This document shows positions 26,729-37,200 of a stretch of 64,000 bases of DNA, piece after piece; position 1 is the first letter of the stretch, and the number at the start of each line of letters is the position of its first letter. A program made the translations under genes and the position numbers. The stretch covers positions 1 to 64,000 of the forward strand of contig CAILUI010000260.1 in NCBI GenBank assembly GCA_903837355.1, in the 5' to 3' direction. The notes beneath the pieces were generated by a model. The model was given only the letters and a program-made list of their open reading frames with translations, was not told where the DNA came from and did no database searches. The DNA is from an uncultured Victivallales bacterium. Its GTDB lineage: Bacteria > Verrucomicrobiota > Lentisphaeria > Oligosphaerales > JAFGRS01.

Positions 26729-27052
26729 TCAGTCACCTGCCGCCACTTCGACCACCGCGCCCTTGCTGACCGACTCCACGGCGGAGCGCACGGCGCCGGT
26801 CACGGCTCGCAGGCGAGGCCAGGACGTGGAGAGCAGAACCACGACGCCGAGGGGTAGCGCCGGCAGGTGCTGCTGGTACCTGAGGTTCTGGTCCGTCGTG
26901 AGGAGGACCGCGTAGCCCTCGCGCACGGCCGCCGCGAGAAGATCGCCGTTTGACAGTGCGGCCCAGCCCCGCTCGAAGGCCGTGTCGACCGAGTGTGGGT
27001 GGAGGTGACGTCGCAGGGGGACGGGCGTGCCATGGTCGAAGAGGATTCTCAT
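26729..27052 (-). CDS. DUF5615 PIN-like protein, putative toxin of a DUF433/DUF5615 pair
   Basis: The 107-aa protein matches the DUF5615 (PIN-like) pattern: N-terminal ILFDHGTPVPLRRHL, then DTAFERGWAALSNGDLLAAA and VLLTTDQNLRYQQ. The acidic residues D7, D39 (in NGDLLA) and D55 (in TDQN) could form a PIN-type metal site. Members are usually found directly after a DUF433 gene and are considered toxin-like nucleases of type II modules. Its ATG overlaps the DUF433 stop by 4 bp (ATGA). Activity and toxicity are inferred only. Confidence 0.85.
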   Translation of the reverse strand: MRILFDHGTPVPLRRHLHPHSVDTAFERGWAALSNGDLLAAAVREGYAVLLTTDQNLRYQQHLPALPLGVVVLLSTSWPRLRAVTGAVRSAVESVSKGAVVEVAAGD

Positions 27053-27276
27053 TTGGCAACCACGTCCGCAAGGCTATCGACCGCGTAACTCAGAACTGCC
27101 CCCACCTGGGCGCGGGTCACGCCGGGGAACCACTCGAGGAACTCGTCCACGGTCGCTCCGTCCTCCAGGTTCTCGAACAACGCGCGGACCGGAACTCGGG
27201 TACCCCGGAAAACCCACGCACCGCTGGCCTTCCCTTCGCGGCGCTCGACGGCTGTGCATGCACGCCAGATCTCCAT
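27049..27276 (-). CDS. DUF433 domain protein, putative antitoxin
   Basis: The 75-aa protein has the DUF433 helix-turn-helix pattern: WVFRGTRVPVRALFENLEDG, then TVDEFLEWFPGVTRAQVGAVL. DUF433 proteins are small putative DNA-binding antitoxins encoded just before PIN-like partners, as here. The start at 27276 is the first ATG. The pair lies between ilvE and the riboflavin operon and is transcribed away from the latter. Confidence 0.85.
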   Translation of the reverse strand: MEIWRACTAVERREGKASGAWVFRGTRVPVRALFENLEDGATVDEFLEWFPGVTRAQVGAVLSYAVDSLADVVAK

Positions 27277-27340
27277 GCCCCTACCCTACTACCGTTCCAC
27301 GGACCCAGCAACCCGGTATGGGCCGCCGGTCGGCCATCCT

Positions 27341-27370
27341 CTGGCGCGCCGGCCGATGAGGCCCTATAGT
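27341..27370 (+). promoter_or_regulatory. Candidate promoter of the riboflavin operon
   Basis: TATAGT (27365-27370) followed by AC is a good -10 about 54 bp before the riboswitch. The -35, CTGGCG (27341-27346) with an 18-bp spacer, is weak. The same TATWGTAC string occurs in other promoters of the window. Confidence 0.45.
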
Positions 27371-27423
27371 ACCGTATTGCGCTGCAACTGCACCGACAGC
27401 GGTTGGGCGCTCTGAGTGGCGAT

Positions 27424-27542
27424 GACTCTTCGGGGCAGGGTGTGATACCCGACCGGCGGTGACAGTCCGCGAGTCCTGCTGCGGCAGGACTGACCCGGTG
27501 CAAACCCGGGACCGACAGTACAGTCTGGATGGAAGAAGAGTC
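27424..27542 (+). promoter_or_regulatory. FMN riboswitch (RFN element)
   Basis: The element has closing stem P1 GACTCTTC (27424-27431) pairing with GAAGAGTC (27535-27542). Conserved RFN blocks occur in order: GGGGCAGGGTG, CCCGACCGGCGGT, a variable GTCCTGC/GCAGGAC hairpin, a CCCGG/CCGGG hairpin with GTGCAAAC, CCGACAGT and AGTCTGGATGG. It senses FMN and represses the downstream riboflavin genes by premature termination or by hiding the ribosome site. The ribBA start lies 120 bp downstream. No run of T typical of an intrinsic terminator follows, so translational control is somewhat more likely. Confidence 0.95.
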
Positions 27543-27661
27543 GTTCGTCGGGACGTCCGGCCGAGCCGCGGCCGGGTACCGTCCCGCAACCCTCCCTGCC
27601 CCGTTCTCATGGCGTGTGCAACCTTCCGGCCCTGGCGCCGGTTCCGAACGCGACGAGGTCC

Positions 27662-28846
27662 ATGGTGAATACGGCGGAAGACCTGATTGGCGCCATCGCG
27701 GCCGGCGAGATGATCGTCATCACTGACGACGAGGGCCGTGAGAACGAGGGCGACTTGCTGATGGCCGCCGAGAAGGTGACCCCCGAAGCGGTCAACTTCA
27801 TGGCGCGCTTCGGTCGCGGGCTAGTCTGCGTACCGGTCACGCGCGCTCGCGCTACCCAACTGAATCTCTACGAGATGGGACACGGCGACGCCTACAGCAC
27901 CAAGTTCACCGTCAGCGTTGACGCCCGCGTCGGTGTCACCACCGGCATCAGCGCCTATGACCGCGCCCTCACTATTCAGCGCATCGCCGATCCGCGCATG
28001 ACCGCGACGGACTTCGCGACCCCGGGCCACATCTTCCCGCTGATCGCCCGCGAGGGCGGCGTGCTGGTGCGCGCTGGCCACACCGAAGCCGCCACGGACC
28101 TGGCCCACCTGGCCGGCCTTTCTCCCTACGGCGTCATCTGCGAGATCATGAAGGATGACGGCACCATGGCCCGCCTGCCGGATCTGCAGGTCTTCGCGGC
28201 GCAGCATGGCCTGAAAATCGGCACCATCGCCGACCTCATCCGTTTCCGCCGCCAGACCGAAAGCCTGGTCGAACCGGTCCAGGTTGTCAAACTGCCCACG
28301 CCCGAAGGCCTCTTCGACCTGCACTGCTATGTGGCCAAGACCGATGGCCGCGAGCACCTGGCCCTCGTGCATGGCGCCGTCCGCGGCCGCGAGCACGTCC
28401 TGGTGCGCGTCCACAGCGAGTGCCTGACCGGCGATGTCTTCCACTCCCAGCGCTGCGACTGCGGCCAGCAGTTGCGTCAGGCCATGGAGATGATCATGGC
28501 CGAGGACTGCGGCGTCGTGGTCTACATGCGCCAGGAAGGCCGCGGCATCGGCCTGAGCAACAAGCTGCACGCCTACCACCTGCAGGACCGCGGACTCGAT
28601 ACGGTCGAGGCCAATGAACGGCTGGGGTTTGCCCCGGACCTGCGCGAATACGGCCTGGGCGCACAGATTCTCTTGAACCTGGGCGTGGCCAGCATTCGCT
28701 TGATCACCAATAACCCACGCAAACTGGTCGGCCTCGAAGGCTATGGCCTGCAGATCACCGACCGCGTGCCGATTGTGGTGCCGCCCTGCGACACCAACCG
28801 CCGCTATCTGAGTACCAAGAAGGAACGGCTGGGGCACTTGATCTGA
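27662..28846 (+). CDS. ribBA: Bifunctional DHBP synthase/GTP cyclohydrolase II
   Basis: The 394-aa protein fuses RibB (residues about 1-200; [11 protein letters not shown] acidic motif, HTEAATDLA) with RibA (about 205-394; zinc-binding [18 protein letters not shown] and active-site QEGRGIGL). RibB makes 3,4-dihydroxy-2-butanone 4-phosphate from ribulose 5-phosphate, and RibA opens GTP, giving both branches of riboflavin synthesis. The length is normal for the fusion. The ATG at 27662 follows GAGGT; an earlier in-frame ATG at 27614 has no such site. It is under the FMN riboswitch and leads the ribBA-ribH-nusB operon. Full RibA motifs suggest both halves are active. Confidence 0.97.
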   Translation: MVNTAEDLIGAIAAGEMIVITDDEGRENEGDLLMAAEKVTPEAVNFMARFGRGLVCVPVTRARATQLNLYEMGHGDAYSTKFTVSVDARVGVTTGISAYDRALTIQRIADPRMTATDFATPGHIFPLIAREGGVLVRAGHTEAATDLAHLAGLSPYGVICEIMKDDGTMARLPDLQVFAAQHGLKIGTIADLIRFRRQTESLVEPVQVVKLPTPEGLFDLHCYVAKTDGREHLALVHGAVRGREHVLVRVHSECLTGDVFHSQRCDCGQQLRQAMEMIMAEDCGVVVYMRQEGRGIGLSNKLHAYHLQDRGLDTVEANERLGFAPDLREYGLGAQILLNLGVASIRLITNNPRKLVGLEGYGLQITDRVPIVVPPCDTNRRYLSTKKERLGHLI

Positions 28847-28891
28847 GAGGATCCCCCCCGCCGCCGGACTGCGATCGGAAAGGAACCATCG

Positions 28892-29383
28892 ATGAGCACC
28901 GCTGAAGGCGTCACTTACGAAGGTATGCTGCTGGCCACGGGGCTGCGCTTCGGTATCGTCTGCAGCCGTTTCAATGAGTTCTTCGTCTCCAAGCTGCTCG
29001 AGGGGGCGAAAGACACCATCCGCCGGCACGGCGGCAACGCCGCCGACATCGAGGTCGCCTGGGTGCCCGGCTCCTTCGAGATCCCACTGGTGACCAAGCG
29101 CCTGGCCGCCAGCGGTCGTTACGATGCCGTGATTGCGCTGGGCGTCGTCATCCAGGGGTCCACGTCCCACGCGCAGTACATCAATTCCGAGGTCTCCAAG
29201 GGCCTCGCGCAAGTCTCCATGCAGCACGGCTTGCCGGTCATCTATGGCGTCGTCACCACCGAGAGCATCGAACAGGCCATCGAGCGCTCCGGCACCAAGG
29301 CCGGAAACCGTGGCGCCAGCGCCGCTGCCGCCGCCATCGAGATGGCCAACCTGATGAAGGCGCTGCCAACAGCGAAGCTATGA
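28892..29383 (+). CDS. ribH: 6,7-dimethyl-8-ribityllumazine synthase
   Basis: The 163-aa protein has the lumazine synthase hallmarks: [10 protein letters not shown] for the ribityl pocket, [16 protein letters not shown], the [15 protein letters not shown] loop with catalytic His, [17 protein letters not shown] and the AGNRGASAA phosphate-binding loop. It condenses the RibB product with the RibA-derived pyrimidine to form lumazine, and the protein normally assembles into a 60-mer or pentamer. The ATG follows GGAAAGGAA. It starts 45 bp after ribBA and ends in an ATGA overlap with nusB, the common bacterial rib-nus arrangement. Confidence 0.97.
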   Translation: MSTAEGVTYEGMLLATGLRFGIVCSRFNEFFVSKLLEGAKDTIRRHGGNAADIEVAWVPGSFEIPLVTKRLAASGRYDAVIALGVVIQGSTSHAQYINSEVSKGLAQVSMQHGLPVIYGVVTTESIEQAIERSGTKAGNRGASAAAAAIEMANLMKALPTAKL

Positions 29384-29877
29384 ACAACGCCGAGACTGAG
29401 ACTGCCGACGACGACGCCCGCGTCGAACGCTACCGCCGCGAGCGCCAGTTTGCCCGCTGCTCCGCCCTGCAGTACCTCTACCAGGCGGACGTGCAGGACG
29501 ACTGGGGCAACATCGCCCGCAATCTCCTGCTCCTCAAAGCCCAGATCCGCGAACTGGAGCCCCCCCTCGACGCAGCGTCCTTCGAACGCGCCTGGGACTT
29601 CACCGAACGCCTCGTTCGCGGTGTCGTCGGCGAGCGCGCCCGACTCGACGAGCGCATTTCGGCCAGCGCCACCAACTGGACCCTGGCCCGCATGAGCGTG
29701 ATCGACCGCAATATCCTGCGCCTCGCCACCTATGAGCTCTACTGCGGCGCCGAGGTCCCGGAGCTGACCGCGCTCGACGAGGGGGTCGAACTGGCGAAGG
29801 TCTTCGGTCACGCCGACTCCAGCCGCTTCGTCAATGGCGTCCTTGACCGCCTGCTGCGCGACCGGCATACGCCGTGA
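29380..29877 (+). CDS. nusB: Transcription antitermination factor NusB
   Basis: The 165-aa helical protein has the NusB pattern: an N-terminal arginine-rich [15 protein letters not shown] helix, a middle ERLVRGVVG segment, [21 protein letters not shown], and a C-terminal [24 protein letters not shown] split over residues 130-157. It binds boxA RNA with S10 (NusE) in rRNA antitermination. The start overlaps the ribH stop by 4 bp, so the genes are translationally coupled. The N-terminal 15 residues form an acidic extension. Confidence 0.95.
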   Translation: MNNAETETADDDARVERYRRERQFARCSALQYLYQADVQDDWGNIARNLLLLKAQIRELEPPLDAASFERAWDFTERLVRGVVGERARLDERISASATNWTLARMSVIDRNILRLATYELYCGAEVPELTALDEGVELAKVFGHADSSRFVNGVLDRLLRDRHTP

Positions 29878-29938
29878 AGGGTGAACTCACCCAGGCGGGC
29901 ACGGTGTCCCCTCGGAGGTTTCCCGCCAAGGAGAGTGG

Positions 29939-30856
29939 ATGAAGTCGATCTTCCGCATTTTCCAGCATGGCCTGCAACGCACGAAAACCGGCCTGCTGCG
30001 CCGCATCCAGTCGATCTTCTCCGGCACCAGCCGGTGGGATGACGCAACCTACGAGCAGCTCGAGGCGGCCTTGGTCAGCACGGACCTCGGCGTCGAGATC
30101 AGCCTGCGCGTGGTGGCCGACGTGCGCAGCCGCTACGAGCGCGGGCTCATCGCCACCACGGCGGACGTGCTCAGCGTCGCCCGCGAAACCGTGCTGGAGC
30201 TCCTGCGGCCCGACGACGAGGCCCCCCTGCGTACCCCCCCGACCGGCCCGACCGTCATCCTGGTGGTCGGCGTCAACGGCAGCGGCAAGACCACCACCAT
30301 CGCTAAACTCGCCCACGCCTTCCGCCAGGATGGCAAGACCGTCCTGCTCGCCGCCGCCGATACCTACCGCGCGGCCGGCATCGAGCAACTGCAGGTCTGG
30401 GGCGAACGCGTGGGCTGCTCCGTCGTGGCCGGCAAGCAGGGCGGAGACGCGGCCGCCGTGAGCTACGACGCGGTCTGCGCCGCCCAACAACGCCAGGTCG
30501 ACATCCTGCTCATCGATACCGCCGGCCGCCAGCACACCCGCCGGGGCCTCATGGAGGAACTCGCTAAGATCGGCCGCAGCATCGACAAAGCCATGCCCGG
30601 TGCCCCCCACGAGGTGTGGCTTACCGTCGACGCCTCCACCGGCACCAACGCCCTCGTCCAGGCGCGCGAGTTCGGTCGCCTCTTCGGCATCACCGGCCTG
30701 ATCCTGACCAAGCTCGATGGCTCCGGCAAGGGCGGTGTCGTCGTCACTATCCGCCAGGAACTCGGCCACCCGGTGCGCTTCGTCGGCCTCGGCGAAGCCA
30801 TGGACGACCTGCAGCCCTTCGACGCCACCCTCTTCGCCCGCGCCCTCTTCGAGTGA
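29939..30856 (+). CDS. ftsY: Signal recognition particle receptor FtsY
   Basis: The 305-aa protein is the SRP receptor NG domain without the long acidic A domain. The N domain (residues 1-95) has WDDATYEQLEAALVSTDLGV, and the GTPase domain has G1 GVNGSGKTT, DTYRAAGIEQL, G3 DTAGRQ, G4 TKLDGSGKG and the closing GLGEAMDDLQPFDA. It docks ribosome-SRP complexes at the membrane. The ATG at 29939 follows AAGGAGAG. It is 61 bp after nusB, where GGGTG/CACCC forms a small hairpin, and probably belongs to the same operon. Its length is usual for short FtsY forms of Gram-negative bacteria. Confidence 0.97.
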   Translation: MKSIFRIFQHGLQRTKTGLLRRIQSIFSGTSRWDDATYEQLEAALVSTDLGVEISLRVVADVRSRYERGLIATTADVLSVARETVLELLRPDDEAPLRTPPTGPTVILVVGVNGSGKTTTIAKLAHAFRQDGKTVLLAAADTYRAAGIEQLQVWGERVGCSVVAGKQGGDAAAVSYDAVCAAQQRQVDILLIDTAGRQHTRRGLMEELAKIGRSIDKAMPGAPHEVWLTVDASTGTNALVQAREFGRLFGITGLILTKLDGSGKGGVVVTIRQELGHPVRFVGLGEAMDDLQPFDATLFARALFE

Positions 30857-30894
30857 GCCCCTCCCGCGCACCGGCAATGCCAGTGACGTCTTGG

Positions 30895-31036
30895 CCCCTG
30901 GAGGGCGAAGCTCCCCAGGCGCGCCCGCGCCGCTGAGCCGCCGGCGCAAGCACGCTGCAGTACGCCGGCACCGCGGCTCCGCATTCCCCTGGAGGGCGAA
31001 GCTCCCCAGGCGCGCCCGCGCCGCTGAGCCGCCGGC
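30895..31036. repeat. Second intergenic repeat family, two identical 51-bp copies
   Basis: Copies at 30895-30945 and 30986-31036 are identical and run CCCCTGGAGGGCGAAGCTCC, then CCAGGCGCGCCCGCGCCGCTG, then AGCCGCCGG. Nested inverted repeats (CCTGG/CCAGG and GGAG/CTCC) close over GGCGAAG. Diverged relatives appear at 29877-29905, at 47170-47235 (which shares GAGCCGCCG and CCAGAGG) and near 62829-62855, always between genes. The unit looks like an extragenic palindromic element, not a gene. Confidence 0.75.
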
Positions 31037-31259
31037 CAGAGGACGGAGACGGGGGGGGGCCCTCACCGGCGCGCCGCGCTTGACGCCGGCCTCCCCGGAG
31101 GGTACTGTCAAGCCATGGGTTGGGTGTGAGGTGGAGGGAGAAGATGTCGTAGCGTTGCTTCCCCGGCCCCCCCGGCACCCGCCAGGCACTTGGCACGGTG
31201 GCGCGGACTTAGGTCGCTACGGATGAGTCGTGTGGCACGAGGTGGCTGCGGGTATCCCG
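31037..31259. other. Leader of the giant-protein locus, nothing firm
   Basis: Between the 51-bp repeats and the first RHS gene there is a run of nine to ten G near 31050, a GGAGGGAGAAG purine stretch at 31133 and no convincing promoter, terminator or small gene. No clear Shine-Dalgarno precedes the start chosen at 31260. Confidence 0.4.
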
Positions 31260-34200
31260 ATGAAGACAAGCGCCGACGGCGGAACCTTGTGGCAACGCGG
31301 CCTGACGGCGGTGCGCTCCCCGCACCGCCGCGGCGGCGTCTGGTTGCCCCTGGTTGCCCTCGCCATGGCCTGCATCGGCCAGGCGACGTTGGCCTTGGTC
31401 GAGGCGCCTGGTACGGTTTGGCCAACGGTGGCGGCCGAGGGCGCCGCCATGGTCGTTGCCGACTTCACGGGCGACGGCCAGCCGGAGATCCTCTGTGGCC
31501 GGCGTGGCGGGTTGCGGCTGCTGCGCCGTAGCGCCAGCGGACTCTTTGCCGAGATTCCGGATGCTCTCAGCGGCCCCGCCGATAGCCTCGTGGCCCTGCT
31601 CGCCGCCGACCTCGACAACGATGGCGATCTCGACATTCTCCAGCTCGATGCCCATGGCCCTGGCCGTTGGCTCAGAAACCCCGGCAGCGGCGTCTTCCCC
31701 AGCAGCGCTGAGCAGGAACTGCCCCTGGATGCCGACGGCAACGCCGCCGCGGCGGCGGCTGACCTCGATGGCGATGGCGATGTGGATCTCCTGATCGGTC
31801 GGCGCGGCAGTCCGCCGCTCTGGCTGCGCAATGACAACGGCGTCTTCCGCGCTGTCGCCCTCGGGCTCACCCTCGCCCGCCCGGCCGTGGCCCAGGTCGC
31901 GGTGGCCACACTCAACGCCGACCCCTGGCCCGATGCGGTGCTCTTCGACCGCGATGCCGGCATCATCATCCTGCTCAATCAGGGCACCGGCACCTTCGCA
32001 CCCTCGACCGCGCCCCAGCCCGTGACGCCGGCCGGCCTACGCGGTGGCGCGCTGGTGGACGTGGATGGCGATGGCCATGCGGACCTGCTCGGCGCCGGGC
32101 GGACCGGCGCCTTCCTCTGGCTCAACCAGGGCGACGGCGCGTTCGTCGCGGCGCCGTCCTTCCCGACGCTGGACGCGGCCATTCTCACCATCCTGCCTTG
32201 CGACCTGGACGTCGATGGCGACCTTGACCTGTTCCTGGCCTGTGCCGGACAGGACCACGTCCTGCTCAACGACGGCCGCGGCGGGTTCACCGACACCCCG
32301 GCGCTGCTACCTGTCCATGACGGTCGCTCTTTTGCCGCCGCGGCCGGAGATGTCAACGGCGACCTGGCGCCGGATGTCGTGGTCGCCGTCCCCGACGGCC
32401 CCGACCGTTTGCTGCTGGGCGCCTTCGCGGCCCCTGTGATCCGCCTGGAGGCCCCGGCACAAGCCGTGGTGGGGCGCGCCTTCAGCGTGCGCGTCGCCGC
32501 CGCCGATCCCGATGGCGTCCAGAGCCTGGTCCTGACCGCCAACGGTGTGCCGCTCGCCATCGCCGGCGGACAGGCGACGTTCACGGCGACGGCCACGGGC
32601 CCGGTGGACTTCGTGGCGACCGCGTCTGACACCCTTGGCCATGCGGCCAGCGTCGGCCCGCAACGCACGCTGGTGCAGGCCAACCTGCCGCCCGTCGTGA
32701 CCGCCGGCCCCAATCTGCGCCTGCTGGTCAACGAGCCGCTCGCCGTCAGCGGCCAGGTCACCGACGCCGGCAGCACCACCTGGACCGGACTCGTGGACTA
32801 CGGCGACGGCACGCCCGCTGTGCCCGTCGCGGTGGCGACCGACGGCCGCTTTGCGCTGGCATACGCCTATGGGCTCCCTGGCATTTTCCCGATCACCGTC
32901 AGCGTGACCGACGATGGCGGCGCCGCCGGTCAGACCACGGTCATGGCCACGGTGGTCAACCAGGCGCCCTACCTGGCGCGCCTCCAGGACCAGAACGTTC
33001 AGGACGGCCAGGCCTTCCGCGCCATCGCCCTCGATGAGTTGCTCACCGACCCCGACAACGATGACGCCGAGATCGCCTGGTCCGTCAGTGGCAATGCCCA
33101 ACTGGCGGCAAGTCTCTCACCGACCCGCGTGATCACGCTCACCTACGCGCCGGGAACCGTCTGCTGCGAGCGGCTGCAGTTCACCGCCACGGATCCCGCC
33201 GGGGCCTCGGCCGTACGCCATGCCTTCTTTGCCGTCGGCGCGCCAGGCGCCGACCGCCTGCCCCCCGTAGCAGTCCTGACCGCCGAGCCGCCCACTGTCG
33301 AGGCCGGCCAGTTCGCCCTGCTACGGGCACGCCTCGAGGATGCCGACGGGATGGTCTCCATGGTGCGCCTGTTCGGCCCCGACGGCACCGACGTCGACCT
33401 CTACCTGCAGGGCGACGGCTCGTACACCGCCAGCTATCCGACCGCCCTCCCAGGGGTTCTGGCCTTCGAGGTGGTGGCTGCCGACGCTCAGGGGAATCTC
33501 TTCACAGACCTGGCCGAAGTGCAGGTGGTCGACCCGACGCGCGCCGCGGCGCTGACCGTCAGCTTGACCGCCCCGGCGGACGACGCGACCGTCTCCGGAG
33601 CGGTCGCCGTGCGCGGCACCGTCCACTGCCGTGAACTGCTCGAGTACCGCCTCGAAACCGCACCCGTCGGCAGCAGCACCTACACCCTCTTCGCCAGCGG
33701 TACAGACAGTGTGTTCGAGGCGGAATTAGGCGTCTTCGACCCCACCGCCCTGGCCAACGGAACGCACCTCCTCCGGCTCACCGGCACCGATGCTGCCGGC
33801 CGCAGCGCCTCGGCCCAGGTCACGATCCACGTTGACGACCGCCGCAAGATCGGCCTGTTCACGCTCAGCTTCGACGATAAGATCGTCAGCGCCGGTGGCC
33901 CGCGTCTGGGCATTACCCGGACCTATGACAGCCGAGACAAGCAGACGGGTGACTTCGGCGTCGGCTGGAACCTCGACCTGAATGGCATCACGGTCACCGA
34001 GAACCGCCTCCCCTGCAGCGGCTGGCGGCAGTCGAACACGGGCGATTTCTGGCCGGTCTACGAGATCGTCCCCACGCTGCCCCACTACGCGACGGTCATG
34101 CTCAACCAGGAGGAGATCCTGCGCTTTGAGGCCATGCCCTACCCGGACCGCGGCGTCAGTTGGCCCGTGCGCTACCTCGACGTCATGGAGTACCTGCCGG

Positions 34201-37200
34201 TGGACGGCGCTACCGGCGAACTCGACGCCTGGCCCACACCCTACTACACCTCGAGTGGCATCGGTCTGCTCGACCTCTGGGATCAGGAGTACCGACTCTA
34301 CAAACCGCAGAACTTCACCTACACCGCCGCCAGCGGCTGGTCGTATCGCTTCGAACGCGAGAGCCCTGGCAGCCTGCGCCACCGCCTCGTCTCCTACAGC
34401 GACCCCAGCGGCGTGCGCACGCACATCCTGCCCGGCGGCCTGCTGCGCGACGACGGCCAGAACATCCTCTTTGCCCGTGACGCGCAGGACCGCATCACCT
34501 CGGTCACCGACCCCGCCGGAGCCGTCATCCACTATGACTACTCCGTGCGCGGTGACCTGGCCGCGGTGACCGACGAGAGCGGGCGCGTGACCCGCTTCGT
34601 CTATGACCGTCAGCATAACCTGCTCGAGGTCTTCGACCCCGCCGGCAACCGCGCTACCCGCAACGAGTACGACGAGAACGGGCGCCTGACCGCCGTCACC
34701 GATGCCGAGGGCCGACGGCTTGAGTTCAGTCACGACCCCGAGGGGCGGCGCGAGTTCGTCCGCGACCGGCGCGGCAGCCAGTGGGTCTTCGAGTACAGCC
34801 TCGACGGCTACGTGACCGCCGTCATCGACCCGCAGGGCAACACCTGGCGCTACACCTATGACGCCAGGGGCAACTGTCTGTCCGTGCTCGATCCCGAAGG
34901 CGGCCTGCGCACCTGGACCTACGACGCCAGCGACAATAAGCTCAGCGAGACCAATCCCGCGGGCCAGACGGCGAGATGGACGTACGACCAACGGAACCAC
35001 GTCCTCTCCTACACCGACTTCCGCGGTGGTACCGAGACCCGCACCTATGACGCATACGCCGGCGATCTGCTGAGCGTGACCGACCGCGAAGGCCATACCA
35101 CCAGCACCACCTACACCAACTTCGGCTCGCCACTTACCGAGACCGATGCCCTCGGTAATACCACGACCTATACCTACGACCTCAACAAGCGGCGCACCAG
35201 CCGCACCGACGCCCTGGGACGCACGGTCTCCTACACCTACGACGCCAACGGCCAACTCATCGCCGAGCGCCAGACCTGGAGCGGCCCCGCCGGCCCGGCC
35301 GAGATCGTCCGCCCGTACACCTTCACGCCCTCCGGGCTCCCTGAGAGCCGCGGCGACTGGCTCGGCAACCTGACCCGCTACGAGTACGATCCTGCCGGCC
35401 GTCTGCAGGCTATCATCGACCGCCTTGGACGTCGCCTGACCATGGCCTACGCCCCCAACGGGCGGGTCAACGCCCGCACCTTCCCTGATGGCTCCACCGA
35501 AACCTATGGGCACGACGGCGATGGCAATCCCCTCGCGCTGACCGACCGCGACGGTCGGCGCACGCAGTACGAGTACGACGGGCGCGCCCTGCCCGTGCGC
35601 ATCGTCCTCCCCGGCGGCGGCGTTATGCGCCACGAGTACGACCTCGCCGGCCGGCGCGTACGTACGGTGGATCCCAATGGCAACGCGACACGCCTCGAAT
35701 ACGACCTCGCCGGCCGACTGCAACGTGAGATCGATGCGGCGGGCGGCGTGACCCTCTATACCTATGACGCGAATGGCAACCTGGCCACCCTGACCGATCC
35801 GAACGGCAACGTCACTCGCTATGCCTACGACCTTAACGACCGGCGCGTCCGCACCGAATATGCCGACGGCGGTGTGGCCACGGTCGCCTACGACGCCGTC
35901 GGCCGCCTGGCCACCAGCACTGACCGCGGCGGCAACAGCACCCGTTTCGAGTACGATGCGGTCGGCAATCTGATCAAGGTTGTTGACGCGCTCGGGCAGG
36001 AGACCACGGCCGCCTACGACGAACGCAATGCCCTGGTGGCCGTCACCGACGCCGCCGGCCATGTCACGCGCTACGAACGCGATCCCGAGGGCCGCCTCCT
36101 GGCCATCGTCCTACCGTTGGGCATGCGCGAGTCGTCGACCTACGATGCCGAGGGTAACCGCACCAGTCGCACCACCTTCGACGGACAGCCAATCACCTTC
36201 ACCTACGACGCCGACAACCGCCCGGTCGGCCGCAACTGCGCCGGACTGCCTCCGGAGTCCTTCGCCTACAGCCCCGCTGGACGCCTCCTCAGCACCACCG
36301 ACGCCACCGGCCTGAGCGCTCGTACCTACGATGCCGCCGGACGGCTGCAGACGCTGGCCCTGCCCAACGGCGAGGTCCTGACCTATGCCTATGATGCGGC
36401 CGGCAACCTGCTCAGCCTCACCCATCCCGGCGGTACGGTCACCCACGCCTACGATGCGGCAAACCGTCTCGTGAACGCCGCTACGGCCCCCGCTACCGCG
36501 GTGACCTACACCTACGACGCCGCCGGCAATCCGACGACCCTGACCTTCGGCAATGGCGTGGTCAGCACGCGCACCTTCGACCGCCTCAACCGCATCGCCC
36601 GCATCGTCGACCGTGGCCCGGGCGCCCAGACCCTCGCCGCCTTCGACTACACCTTCACCGCCACCGGCTTCCGGGCCGGGGTCACCGAGAGCCACAGCGA
36701 CCGCAGCGTCGCCTATGACTACGACCCGCTCGGGCGCCTGACCGAGGAACGCATCAGCACCGGCGCCGGCCTTCGCACCATCGCCTACGCCTACGATGCC
36801 GTCGGTAACCGGACCCAGTGCGCCGACTCACTCGCCGGCACGCTCGCTTACACCTACGACGCCAACGACCGCTTGCTGAGCGATGGCGCCACCACCTACA
36901 CCTACAACGCCGCCGGCCAACGCCTGCAGGCGGCGGGCGCCGCCGGCACGACCACCTACCAGTGGGACGCCTTCGGGCGGCTGCGCACGGTGGCCGCGGG
37001 TGCGCGCGAAGCATCGTATGTCTATGATGCCCAGGGCTTGCGGGTGGCCAAGTCCGTCAATGGCAGCCTCAGCGAGCGCTACCTCTATGACTCGGCGCGC
37101 GCCCTGCCCCAGGTCCTCTGCACCACCGACGCCGCGGGCACGCCCCGAACCGCGTTCCTCTATGGCCTTGGCCCAGTCGCACAGACAACCGCCGCCGGCA

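Noticed and set aside
33726-36062. Long minus-strand open frame inside RHS gene 1
   Set aside because: It is the same antisense effect: no ribosome site, no domain, and the sense frame has clear RHS motifs.
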